From contig NC_084891.1 of NCBI RefSeq assembly GCF_958979055.1, positions 28,888,001-28,952,000 of the forward strand: DNA of 64,000 bases, read 5' to 3'. Positions 24,261 to 35,785 of this stretch are shown here, piece after piece (the stretch's first letter is position 1; every line of letters starts with the position of its first letter). The notes below the pieces were generated by a model. The model was not told the origin of the DNA and made no database searches. It saw nothing but the letters and a program-made list of their open reading frames with translations. Source of the DNA: Alnus glutinosa (lineage: Eukaryota > Streptophyta > Magnoliopsida > Fagales > Betulaceae). The translations under genes were made by a program, and so were the position numbers.

Positions 24261-24552
24261 CTAACGAGTCGGGCGAGCGGGTTGAGTCGAGCTTTAAACG
24301 AGCTAGCTAGGCTCACGAGCCCTTAAACGAGTCGGGCGAGCGGGTTGGGTCGAGCTTTAAACGAGTTAGGCTCGCGAGCCCCTATCGAGTTTTGTCGAGC
24401 GAGTCGGGTATGTATCACTTATTAATCGAGCGGGTTTCTACAGTAACGAGCGGGTTTGTACAGTGCCGAGCTCGAGTTCGGGTCGAGTTTAACCGGGCGG
24501 GTATCGAGCGAGTTGTCGAACGGACTGGTTTTTTTACATCCCTACCTGGGCC

Positions 24553-25661
24553 AAACTCAAAATCATTAGGAAAATAAAAAACAACTGTGAATAAATAAAA
24601 ATAGTTTCATTTTTCTTTGAGTAATTTTAAAAACTATATTTTTATCTCGATCACAATTATCCTATAATGCTAACGTGGCAGTCCTAACCAACTTATGGAT
24701 TAGTCATTAATATAAAAAAAAATCAAAATCAAAATCAAAGATTGGTTTGGGCAGCGATCGACGCTAGTATTTTTGTTTTCTCTTCTCAAAACAAAAGGTC
24801 AAAAACATCTAACAAACAATCCAAATACAAACACAAAATACTTAAAATTACTTCCATCTTTATACATATCAGAATGATTTTTTTTAAACATATATATATA
24901 CACTAAAGAATACATAAAAGCGTATTCTAAAATTCTTAACAAACGGATAAAATTATGTTTGACTGCAATTTACAGGTAGTAAAACAATGGGATGAAGGTG
25001 TAACAAACCATTGATTTCATTTCTTTATTTTAAAAAAATGGGAGGAAGTTCGCTGAATTTTATGCTTTAATTTGTTAGTCCAACGAAAGGAAATATTAGA
25101 TCAGATTGTCGTGCCGTGACTAATATTAATTTAAAAAACTCAACAATATGACGAAAGCATAAAGTGCTCTTAAGTTTGTGTTGACTTCATTTCTTGGCTT
25201 GCATGGAACTAGTTTATTTCCAGTGTCCCAAGGGGTATTTTAATTTTTATTATATAAATTCTTTACAACTTAATAATGGATAGTTTGTATCTCATGTCGT
25301 TCACTAAATAATAAAATTTATTTGTTAAATATTTTTTATATTCCTAATTTTATTTAGATAAAAATTAACTACAAACCAGTTTAATAAATTAATTATTAAG
25401 TGTAACTCAGTAATTTGTAACTAATTTATGTAAATTTTATTTTTATTAGGAGAGGAATTATTTTCTTCCTACAATGAAAAAAATTCGAAAGAATAGGAGA
25501 CGTACACCTCATAAAACACTCTTTTATCTGATCATTTCATCTTACCTATTACATCCCAAGCATCATTTGAAACTTTCACTTTTCTAGTTGAGCTAAGTAA
25601 TGCTGAATTTGATAGTTCAATTATATTTTAAAACTCTCCTACTCTCGATATGTAAAATATT
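24553..25661. other. AT-rich intergenic sequence
   Basis: No reading frame with recognisable motifs, no RNA gene and no clear terminal repeat were seen. Confidence 0.4.
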
Positions 25662-25841
25662 GAGCAATGTTTTTTGCACAATTCTTACACAATTTTTGCA
25701 CAACTCTAACAATATTTTTTTAAGATCAACTATTGAATATTTAGAGCCCACATGTAGAAAAATAAATCTAATGGTTAATCATATAAAAAGTTGTTAGAGT
25801 TGTGCAAAAATTGTATAAGAGTTGTGCAAGAAACATTACTC
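25662..25841. mobile_element. Mutator-type MITE with about 50-bp TIRs and 9-bp TSD
   Basis: The left end GAGCAATGTTTTTTGCAC and the right end (reverse complement GAGTAATGTTTCTTGCAC) continue as a nearly perfect inverted repeat of about 50 bp. A 9-bp target duplication TAAAATATT lies at 25653-25661 and 25842-25850, diagnostic of MULE-type transposition. It is 180 bp long and non-coding. Confidence 0.9.
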
Positions 25842-26109
25842 TAAAATATTTAACTAAAATGAGAGCGTTTCACCACATGGGTCCCACCTCATGTGTCTAC
25901 AAAAGTGCACAATTGTTGTGTAGGAGTATTTCCTCAACTGAAATTAAATGTAAATTACAGAGACAATGTTCAAATTCATAACTTTTGTGTGATACTATTT
26001 TAAATCATCTTTCCAAAAAAAATTATGCTAGTAAAAGAAGATAAGATTTTAATCATTTAATTTATAAAAATGTTTGCCTAGTTGCCAAGCAATAAATACA
26101 TGTCAAAAT

Positions 26110-27163
26110 TTATAGGGAAAACTTTACTTATAATCCCTGATATTTCATCACTTTTGTAATTAAGTATTCAAACTTAAAAAAATGTCAATTCAGGGTATTA
26201 ATCTTTGATGCAGGGGGATCTGAGTCAGACGATGCTGAGCTGTCAAATTGCGCATTGATGGCGCTGAATTACCTGGAGCAGGCAGATCAGCGCAAAATTG
26301 TCAAGAAATCATAATCTAATCTAATTGAAGCAATTTCCGGATGCGCTGCAGTTTTTTTGGCCATAACTTTGGCTACAAGTATCCGATTCGCAAATATGAA
26401 TCCGCGCCTCGTTTCGAGCCCTAAATCCGCTGTTTTCCTTTTCAAAACCCTAATTTTAGATTTTTTTTTATTTTTTTTTTTTCATTTTATGGTAACTTTT
26501 TATTTATTGTTTAGAAGGTGATTCTGAACTCGATTTGGGCCAGATTTTCGGCAAACTGCTTATTTTATTCCGTATTTTGTTTTAGTAGGGTTTTCGGGAT
26601 TTTGCAATTTTTGGTAAAATTCTGCTAAAGACCTAATTTTCAGCTATTTAAGCCTGGCTTGTGGGCATTTTTCCAGCAGTTGTTGATTATTGATAATTTT
26701 ATCAAATTCAGAGTTTGTTTCTGTTTTCTTTGGGGTAATTTTCCTGTTTTCTTCCTTGCAAATTGCTTGTTGATTAGCCTACAGAATAATCGCTATTCTA
26801 TCCGGCGTCAATCTTTCAATTTTTTTTTTTCAATTTCAACATTCATTTAGAATTTTCCGTTAAATCCTGTCAAAATTTCTAAAATAACCTTCATTTTTTA
26901 GGAAAAAAAAAAAAAAAAAAAAAGTTGCAAGGATTTAGATGTTGGTAAGAATTTAAAGAAATTTGTAAAAAAATATCCATGCCTGAATCTTTAAAAATTT
27001 TTATCTTTTTTTTTTAAGGAAAAAAAGACATGGATATTTTTAAAATTTTGAGAGGATTTAACAAAAAATTCTAACATATGATTGAAATTTTTTTTAAAAA
27101 AAATTAAAATATTAATACCCTAAATCAACATTTTTTTCAAGTTTAAATATTTAATTACAAAAG
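26110..27163. mobile_element. Non-autonomous element with long inverted ends (MULE-like)
   Basis: The left arm (CTTTTGTAATTAAGTATTC then AAACTTAAAAAAATGTCAAT and CAGGGTATTAAT) is mirrored at 27105-27163 by ATTAATACCCT ... CAAGTTTAAATATTTAATTAC. Arms are about 55 bp; the outermost part of the right end seems lost. The interior has AT-rich sequence and an A-run at 26900-26922, with no recognised protein. MULE class is inferred from style only. Confidence 0.5.
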
Positions 27164-28325
27164 CAACAAGGCAACATGGATTACAAGTCCCAAACTTCTG
27201 AGTTGAAATGGCATGGAGCCCGCTATCAAAGTCGGTGTCCAACCCGGCATTGAACTTCAACAAGTTCAATTTAATTTGTGGCGCCTACGCAAGACCCTGG
27301 CAGCTTAATTAAGGTGGTCAACGAGATTCTATTCTATATATATAATTCGTCTGAACCTGCAGAATCATATTCATCATGTTGGTCAACAAGCTAATTAAAG
27401 TGATGAACTCATTTTCTCCGGCAAAAACCAACCAACCAAAACAGAGAGAGAGAGAGAGAGAGATTGATCGGTGGTCTGAGTGGAACCCACGACTGTCTTT
27501 TTCCCGATAGTCCAAGTTGATTAGGTCGTAAGTGGGGCTCTAAAGGGTCCAACACGCATGGTCATTTTCTTACAAAGAAATACTTAGCTAGAGAAGTTGT
27601 ACACGTAACGAATCCTTCTCTTGTTCAATATTCTCTTTCTATATAATTCTGTAAGTTTATCAAAAGAGAAAAGAGAAATGAAAACGAAATGTAATAGACT
27701 GATAGTGGATGTTGATCTGCATGGAATTTTGTGCTACCTTTCATATTCATCATCATCATCATCATCAACTTTAAGTGATTCATGAATATGTCTTGAAACT
27801 GTACATTAGTTGTATTTTTATCATTTCTCCATCTTTAAATCCTTTTCGGCATTGAATTATTATAATCAGATGGTACGTCGTGAGCCTCCGACCAGTCTCT
27901 CTCCGGAGTCCAGCCGTTTGAGGCCAACTGAATTAAGAAAGGTCGCATCCGCCACCTTTGATGCGGGCATATATATACCGCATTGCCATTTTGCCGACAT
28001 ATTTTATGGAGAATATGATTTTATTTAATATATTCAAGTCTATTTCTTCACGCATAATTGTTCAACTTTTCTAAGGCAGCAATCCACGAGAAATGCTTTG
28101 GTTTTATCCTATATCACGTCATGACAGTAGATTTTTTTTTTAGGATATTTCCTATCAAAAAGATTAATGACGTCTTTTAAAATGGATGGTCTTTTCATTC
28201 TGACCCATTCGACAAAAGATTGTTGGTGATGAATTAGATATACACTCAACCAATTCGGGTTAGAAAAAGGGACCGAGAGCTTAGGATTTAAGTTAATTAG
28301 GATGACAGAGTTCCAATCGCTATTT
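27164..28325. other. Intergenic sequence with short microsatellites
   Basis: Contains (GA)n at about 27441-27462 and (ATC)n at about 27748-27768. No gene was recognised. It is the left flank of the CACTA element. Confidence 0.4.
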
Positions 28326-28348
28326 CACAAAAATGGTATGAAATAGCC

Positions 28349-28735
28349 ACGTGCAGTTTGACACGTGTACAGTGTCGTACACGTGTCAAACATTTAGACA
28401 CGTGTACTTTGACACGCGTATTACGCGTGTCAAATGTGCATGTTACAAACTGCACATTTTGACACGTGTATCGGAATACACGTGTCAAATTTGACACGCG
28501 TATTCCGATACGCGTGTCAAAATGTTTTGACACGTGTATTGGAATACACGTGTCAAATTTGACACGCGTATTCCAATACGCGTGTCAAAATGTTTTGACA
28601 CGTGTATTGGAATACACGTGTCAAATTAGACACGCGTATTCCAAATACGCGTGTCAAAACATTTTGACACGTGTATCGGAATACGCGTGTCAAATTTGAC
28701 ACGTGTATTCCGATACACGTGTCAAAATGTTTTTA
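28349..28735. repeat. Left subterminal palindrome array (G-box-like cores)
   Basis: Repeated 25-30-bp palindromes of the form TTTGACACGTGTATTCCG / its complement alternate between CACGTG and ACGCGT cores; about a dozen CACGTG hexamers occur within 390 bp. Such arrays in CACTA elements are the known binding sites of the TNPA-type protein. The reading frames through this array are a by-product of the repeat. Confidence 0.85.
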
Positions 28736-28738
28736 ATT

Positions 28739-28881
28739 AAAAAAAAAACTAAATTCAGTTTTTTATTTAATTAAAATTTTTATTTAATTATTTAATTGTA
28801 TTTTTAATTAAAATAAAAATACAATTAAAAAATTAAATAAAAATTTTAATTAAATAAAAAACTGAATTTAGTTTTTTTTTT
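28739..28881. repeat. Near-perfect 70-bp AT-only inverted repeat
   Basis: The arms begin with AAAAACTAAATTCAG and end with its complement CTGAATTTAGTTTTT; the two arms of about 68 bp differ at only a few positions and almost touch. It lies between the left subterminal array and the TNPA-like stop codon. Confidence 0.8.
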
Positions 28882-29093
28882 AAAAAAAATAAATTTTTTA
28901 TTGTTTTATAAAATTTATTTGGGTTAATTAAATTTTTTTTTGAATTTTTCAAATTTTGTAATTTTCGACCACAAATAACGCAGCATTTATTTTACCCAAA
29001 ACCAACACGAAATCATACTACACAAACAAATAATTAATAACATATTCGTTAACAAGCAAATATTTACGAACAAAAAATAATTACACAAAATAT

Positions 29094-31883
29094 CTACAAA
29101 TCTGAAAGGCGTCTCTGCGAATCACGAGGTACCGTCCCAGGCGTGTTCTCGCCCACCGGCGATTGCTGCGCAATGAATGGTGTAGCGGGCGAAGGTGTAG
29201 CGACAGTGGAGTGCTGGCTCAGCTGTCGTCCAACAGGCGACAACGTACCAACCGTTGTCGAATTACCTGCAAATAATATAGACAATTAAAGTATATAATA
29301 TTACTTGCAAAATTAAAGGGGTAATGAAAACAAATTGAAATTAATTTTGTCCTATACACAATATAAACCATACCTGCAGATGCACTACCAACGGACGACG
29401 TACTACCTACGTGTGCAGGAGAAGACTGATTACCAACACATGGTGCTGGTACTGCCATGGAGGACATGAAGACCTCCATCTCTCGCAAGCGCTGCTCTAT
29501 GCCGTCGAACTGTTGCACGCGCTGCTCCAAACGGTCATTCCTCGCTCGCTCAGCATGTAGCTCCGCTTGCATCTCTTCCATCTTCCGAGACTGTTCGGCC
29601 CAATCCCGAGACGTCCCCTGAGATGGTCCCCCCTGTGACCGAGGCCTATATGAAAAACATGTCCCTCGAACAGGTGTGACGTTCGGGCCAACCTGCCGAA
29701 CCCTCCCTGCATACTCAGGCCTCCCAATCGCCTGTTCGTAAGCGTCGTTCGGTGCCCAACGCACCGTGTCTGCGGAGACGCTTTGCGTGGCGGCTGGATC
29801 ACTGGCTAAACTCTGCGTCATCCTCTCCTGTACGTCGTCAACATGAAAAAGTCATATATTGAATAATGACATATCACACATAATTTAAAAATATTAGTAA
29901 ACTAAATCAGTAGCATACGCATAAGACCCGTGTACGGTCGTTCAGGAAAGTGCCGTCCTTCTTTGTGTGGGTCTTCACGAACGACGCGGCGCGAGTGGGG
30001 GGCGTGCCAGATGTACATGCCTGTCGTCATGCAGTTGACATATATAACAAACAGATAGCGATAAAAATAGTTTAAAGAAAAAGAAAAAGAAAAACAATTA
30101 CCAACAAATATTAAAAACATAAACATATATATTTAATTACCTCCTCGTGATTAAATCTGGCATAACTTTTAGATCCCGCACAATGGGGTAGGTCATTCCG
30201 CTCCCGCAACCTCTTCATCCGTTCAGAGGTTGCCTACGCATTGAACATGAAAGTAAACATGTAACAATTGACACACTTAAATTAAAACTAAAATTAAATG
30301 AACTGTTATTAAAAAATAGTTGACAATTTTTTGGCCTACATACGATTTTATGCTCTCTGCACCAATCTCTCAGCAGGAATTCTACATCTTCTGCATCATA
30401 CTGCTCAAAAAATTTCTCCGGCATTCTCGCACGGATACTCTCGGGCGTGTCACCGTCTCCAATTCCTAGTTGGGTTTTGAACCTCGACTTCCACGAGCGG
30501 TGCTTACGTCCAATATCATTCCACGCCTCCTGTTGTGCCCTGCGCATGTCAACTGATACAGGTAGATAGAACTCCTCCTGCACATTTCAATCAAAGCATT
30601 ATAGGTTTAAAAACTTCAACCTAAACATTAAGCTCAAGTTTAATTCAAATAAATAATTAAATTATATTCATAAACATACCATCAGTGCGTTCCACATTGC
30701 CTGCTTAATCTGCCTATTTACCCTCGCCCATTCGTCCCGCATGTGTATGTAGGACCCACTCCTGATCATCTTGCCCACTTCCCGCCGAAAACGATTGCAG
30801 GCTCGTCCTACAGGTTGTATAGCAGCATTGTACTGCAATACAACCTTCTTCCCCCTCGGGAGCACCCAGTTTCTCGCTGGGTCGTCAATCACCTCATAAT
30901 AAATGGTCCCGTCTGGGTTGTACCCTAATGAAAAAATATATTCAACATTAATTTAATTGGTTAACATTAAATAACACACACACACATATATAAACAAAAT
31001 GTAATCAAATAGTTATTTTTTTCCAAACCAAAAAAAATATTTTGGTAACATAATATGAGTTTTAAGGATGTCTACATATGTACTTACCCATCAACCGAAT
31101 CTGCCCAGTCCCTATGTGCTGCGTCGCTGGGTCGCCTGCAACCTCCTCGCCAACCTCTCCGGCTGGTGGAGGATGCTGATCATCATCTGAATCCATACCC
31201 TGGGGGCTACCGGGGGCCAACTGATCGGTACCCAACATCGCAACGTCCTCCTCATGGGTAGTCTGGCTCCCCCCCACATCTGGCATCTGACTCTCACCGG
31301 AAAGCGGCATCTGACTCTCACCGGAAAGCGGCATCTGGCTCTCACCAGGTAACGGCATCTGCCTCTCTACTTGCCCCGGGCCCTGACTCGCCCCCGATGC
31401 TGGCATCTGTCTCGGCCCCAAAATCTGGCCCTGCATCGCCGCCTGTGCCGGTATCTGTCCCAACCCCACAGCCGGCATCTGCATCTCCCCGGTCTGTGAC
31501 AGTGGAAATCTACAATCCTGCGTCTCACTATCAGGGTTACACGTCATAGGTCGACTATACGTATACGGAAAGTACGGCGCATAACCCTGTGACCCCACCC
31601 CCTCTTGCACCCACCATCGATAGGCGTTACCCGGTTGGGTGAACCCTAACTGAGATAATGTCGGCGGCTCCGACAATGGAGAGCTGCCAACTCCAGCTGT
31701 GCTGGTCTGCCCGTGATCTGACGTGGGCACGGCCACCATACCCGGCAACAATGGTCTATAAGCCCCGTCTGGGTGGGGTGGCCACGCCGCAGTATATACT
31801 GGCGTCGAATCAGTGGGCGTGGTCATGGGGGGCACGGGTGGGCGAGGTGCCCGATATGCATAAGGATGGCGTCCCTGGTCCAT
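29094..31883 (-). CDS. TNPA-like (Ptta/En/Spm) second protein of the CACTA element
   Basis: Seven exons join in frame without a stop: 31883-31088, 30924-30680, 30577-30344, 30233-30141, 30020-29919, 29827-29374 and 29266-29094, 698 residues. The N-terminal third is Pro/Gln/Met-rich with about four copies of an octapeptide like GESQMPLS (about 174-205). The middle (about 266-540) resembles the plant transposase 24 (Ptta/En/Spm) family: [11 protein letters not shown], then the R-x-F-R-x-E-V-x-K-M-I-R region and [18 protein letters not shown] coiled coil is likely at about 565-612 ([20 protein letters not shown]). In En/Spm the counterpart binds subterminal repeats. The ATG at 31883 directly follows an acceptor-like CAG, so a non-coding leader exon is probable. 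Confidence 0.8.
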
Positions 31884-32081
31884 CAATACCTGCGAATAAA
31901 TGTAGACAAATTAATTAGAATATTTTTTGTAATATATTTTTAATGAATATGCAAATTATACAACGAAATTTGCATATAATAATAGAAACCCTTATTCAGT
32001 TCAAGCGAATTGTACAAACAATTTATATATCAGTCAAGTGTGTTGAGTTCAAGCTAATTATACTCACAAGAAATACATCAA

Positions 32082-35000
32082 TCATTGTATCACGGGAGCT
32101 TCAATCGGATCAATATCGGGCCTGTCGTACTCGAATTCATCATTCGTATCAGGTAGGTCATCAGTGGCTAGTACGAGCGGTACGCACTCATGGTAGGTTG
32201 TACCATCCTCATTACTCCCATCCCCCTGGCCAACGTCGTACACGTTGCGCGGTTTGGTCCTAACCGCACAAACCCAATTTGGGTTCCTTCCATCTTCGAC
32301 GTAGAATACTTGATCCACCTGAGATGTAAGCACGTACGGCTCGTCCTGAATCAGTTCTCCCCTGTGGACGAGGTGATTGAAGTTGACAAACACTAGGCCA
32401 TACTCGTCTATTGTGAATCCTCTTTCCATCGTGGGGTCTGCCCAATTGCACTTAAATAGGACGTACGTAGTCCTGTCATAGTACTCGACCTCAACTATAT
32501 CGGTTAACTGCCCGTAGTACGTTTCGCCTTCAACGGTAGGAACACATACGCCGCTGTTCTGAGTCCTCCTTCCCACATCATGGGCAAGCGTGCGAAACAA
32601 TTTCCCATTTACCACGTACCTGTTGTACTTGACCGCTGTCTCCTTCAGCCCTCTACAACGCATAACCAAGTTGTGGCCCAATTCCTCCCTACGTTGATCG
32701 TCAAGGCCATCGACCTATGTTATAATTACAAATATTAAACACGTGTATTGGGTAATTATATTGAACCCGCATAACTTTATCCAACTTAAAAATTACAACT
32801 ATTTCCTTACATATGCAGGGTACCATTCGCAGAACTGCTCATGATGTTCTGCTTCAATAAGAGCCTCCGTAATGCGACCTCTAGTGCATGATCGCCTAAG
32901 CGCGTCTTTGTGCATCCTACATTCAGCGTATACAATTATGTAGTAAAATCAATTAGATGCGTTATTCGAATTCTGTTAAATATATAAACACTACTTACGT
33001 CCGCAAATTGTGAAACTCTTCAGAGTTGAACACAATATAACGATGAATCTGGTGCATTATCAACCGGTTCAGGGTAACACGCGTGCCCGCCCCCTTGGAT
33101 CCATCAGGATTCCTCTGAGGTCTGTTGTGGAATGTTGGTGCGTTATTCAGATACCTTGAACAGAACGTTACCAGCTCGGTCGCTATGTACCCCTCCGCAA
33201 TGCACCCCTCAGGAGCCGCTTTATTGCGCACAGTAGACTTGAAATGCCCCAGACTCCTGGTGTACACACATACACGACAATTTAATTGTCGTCAATTATG
33301 GTTACATTTAAATCAAATTATATATTTACATATTACGCTGAATTTTACCTCTCCGCCGGGTACATCCATCTATACTGCACGGGTCCGCCGAGTCTACACT
33401 CGCGCACAAGATGCACGACCAAGTGGACCATGCTCGTAAAAAACCCTGGAGGGAATATCTGTTCTAGTTTGCACAAAGTGATACAGACGTCACCCTGCAG
33501 TCGGTCCATATCTTCTTGTGATAGCTTTGTTGAGCATATGCCTCTAAAAAATGCCGAAATCTCCACAAGAGGTCTAACAACTTTATCAGGCAATGACTTA
33601 CGCAGTGCAATTGGAAGAAGCTGTTGCATCAGTATGTGGCTATCGTGGCTCTTCAACCCGGAAATTGTACGGTCCTTCAGCCGAACACATCGTGAAATGT
33701 TCGAGGCGTATCCGTCCGGGACCCTTACATTTCGAAGAACCTTCAGAAAACTTTCTTTGTCCTCTCTAGTCATGGTGTGACAGGCAGCGGGAATATACGT
33801 TTTACCATTGGCGGCCGTGAACGGATGCAACTTAGGTCTCAACCCCATTTCCTGCAAGTCCAGCCGAGCTGCCAAGTTGTCCTTCGTTTTCCCTTTTATA
33901 TCCAAAATAGTGCCAAGTATATTGTCCATGACATTTTTCTCTATGTGCATAACATCAAGATTGTGCCGAAGCAAATTGTCTTCCCAATACGGCAATCTGA
34001 AAAATATACTTTTCTTCTTCCATATAACATCGGAACTCCCTGCACCCTTCTTCCGCTTCTTCCGTTTCTTCTTCTTACCCGCGGTCTCATCCCCAAACGC
34101 AACTCCGTCCAACTGTTGGAGAACCTCGTATCCGCATGGCACAATCGGGGCGCTGTCAAATTCTTCAGTACCGTCAAATGTCCTCCTGTTAAGCCGCCAC
34201 AGATGTTCAGGCGGCAGATATCTCCTGTGCCCCATATAGCAAAATTTGCATCCGTTCTTTAAGCGTATAGAACGCGTCGATTGCATACAGCAAGGACATG
34301 CCTTCGCACCCCTGTTAGGCCAACCAGATAAATCTGCATACGCTGGAAAGTCGTTTATCGTCCACATCAACTGAGATCGCATAATAAAATTTTCCTTCTT
34401 TGAAGCATCAAATGTTCGTACCCCTACATTCCACAGTTCCAGCAACTCATCAATCAATGGCTGAAGGTAAACATCAATATCCATACCTGGTGAGCTCGGT
34501 CCAGGGATAACCATGGAAAGGATGAAGGACGACTGTTTCATGCACATCCAAGGTGGCAAATTGTACGGCACAAGCATTACGGGCCATGTGCTGTGGGATG
34601 TGCTCATGTTCCCAAATGGATTAAATCCATCTGCTGTCAAACCAAGCCGGACGTTCCTACTCTCTGCCATAAAATCTGGGTGTAAAATGTCAAACGATCT
34701 CCATGCCTCACCGTCGGCCGGGTGCCTCAATACGCCATCCCTAGTGCGGCCTTCTGCATGCCATCTCATATGGGGCGCAGTATGCTTAGACATGAATAAC
34801 CTCTGCAACCGTGGGATGAGTGGAAACCACCTCAAGATCTTCACCGGGCGTTTTTTTCTCGCTGATATGATCTCACCATCATCATCTATATGTGTATCAG
34901 CCCTCCACTTAGACTCTCCACATACGGTACATGAATCTAATTCTTTATTGTCTTTCCAGAATAACATACAGTCATTACGGCACGCCGGAATCTTCTCATA

Positions 35001-35699
35001 CCCCAGACCCATGCCACTTAGGAACTTTTTCGCCTCATACGTGTTATCTGGCAATGCCTCATCTCAAGGAGGCAACAACTGATTGATGAATTCGAGAATG
35101 TCTGAAAATATCTTGTTACTAATACCTCCAACGCACTTCAAGTTGTACATGTGTACAGTAGCACTCAATTTACTGTGCTTCGTACCAGGGTGAAGGGGCT
35201 TCTCGGCAGTCTTTAACAGCTCTTGGTACTTCAATGCGTCCCCGCACGAGGTATCTTCATCAACTTGTTGCGGAAGAGTACTGACGTCTTCAGGAACATC
35301 GTGCACGCCGAAGGCGTCACGCAACATGGCGTGCATGTTATCATCCTGTTCCACGGCGACACCCTCCTGTTCTGTGACATGATCACCATGTTCAGTGCTA
35401 CGGTCAGCGGCCTCTGTGCCACTGTGATGACTCGAACACTGACCAGGAGTAGCGGAACCAGTCGTAGTCTCACCGTGCATATACCACAAATTGTATCCCG
35501 GATTCATCCCCCGACCTCCAGTCAGGTGGGCAAGAACGTACTCAGGAGTGTGACGCTGGTTATTTCGACAATACTTGCATGGGCAGTAAATTTTTCCATC
35601 GCCGGCCGTACAATTACTAACTGCAAATGCCACAAACGCCCTACACCCATCGTTATACCGTGTCGTACCCCTAGGTGTTGACATCCAAGACTTGTCCAT
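32082..35699 (-). CDS. TNP2-like CACTA transposase, one in-frame stop codon
   Basis: Four exons (35699-33349, 33256-32999, 32916-32811, 32714-32082) join in frame over 1115 codons. Order of domains: transposase-associated domain at the start (MDKSWMSTPRGTTRYNDGCR ... ICPC-like YCPCKYC), Tnp2 core around residues 220-500 (CTVCGESKW, RWHAEGRTRDGVLRHPADGE, LGLTADGFNPFGNMS, MDIDVYLQPLIDELLELW), a cysteine cluster CPCC...CKFCY, DUF4218 (GFFTSMVHLVVHLVRECRLG) and DUF4216 near the end (LFKCNWADPTMERG). Codon 212 (35066-35064) is TGA; CGA, expected from the reading PP-R-DEALP, would differ by one C-to-T change, typical of a methylated CpG. Otherwise the frame is clean, so inactivation is recent or only partial. 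Confidence 0.88.
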
Positions 35700-35785
35700 G
35701 TTTATCTGTATAGGGTTAAGAGGACAAGACAAATCATACGGCTTACAGTATAAACGTGTACAAATATATTTCATTTTTTATTTTT

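Larger units (their letters stand above)
18383..24544. mobile_element. Large hAT-type element carrying host gene fragments (Pack-hAT-like)
   Basis: Terminal repeats TAGGGATGTAA / TTACATCCCTA are flanked by exact 8-bp target duplications CCTGGGCC (18375-18382 and 24545-24552). Both ends are rich in subterminal words around TCGAGC / GCTCGAG / GCGAGC. Length is 6162 bp. The interior holds no recognisable hAT transposase. It does hold at least two exon fragments of host genes on the minus strand (20101-20271 UAP56; 21316-21405 AFC kinase) and an unidentified exon-like stretch between them. 22150-24250 is extremely AT-rich with TTAGTTA/ACTAGTT words and a (TA)n run. A non-autonomous element that acquired genomic DNA is the simplest reading. 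Confidence 0.85.

Noticed and set aside
28466-28699. Open frames through the CACGTG arrays (also 42211-42570)
   Set aside because: They encode only repeats of TRVSKC-like words, a by-product of palindromic DNA.
28349-28735. CRISPR-like array
   Set aside because: Plant nuclear context, palindromic units without unique spacers, and it belongs to the end of a CACTA element.
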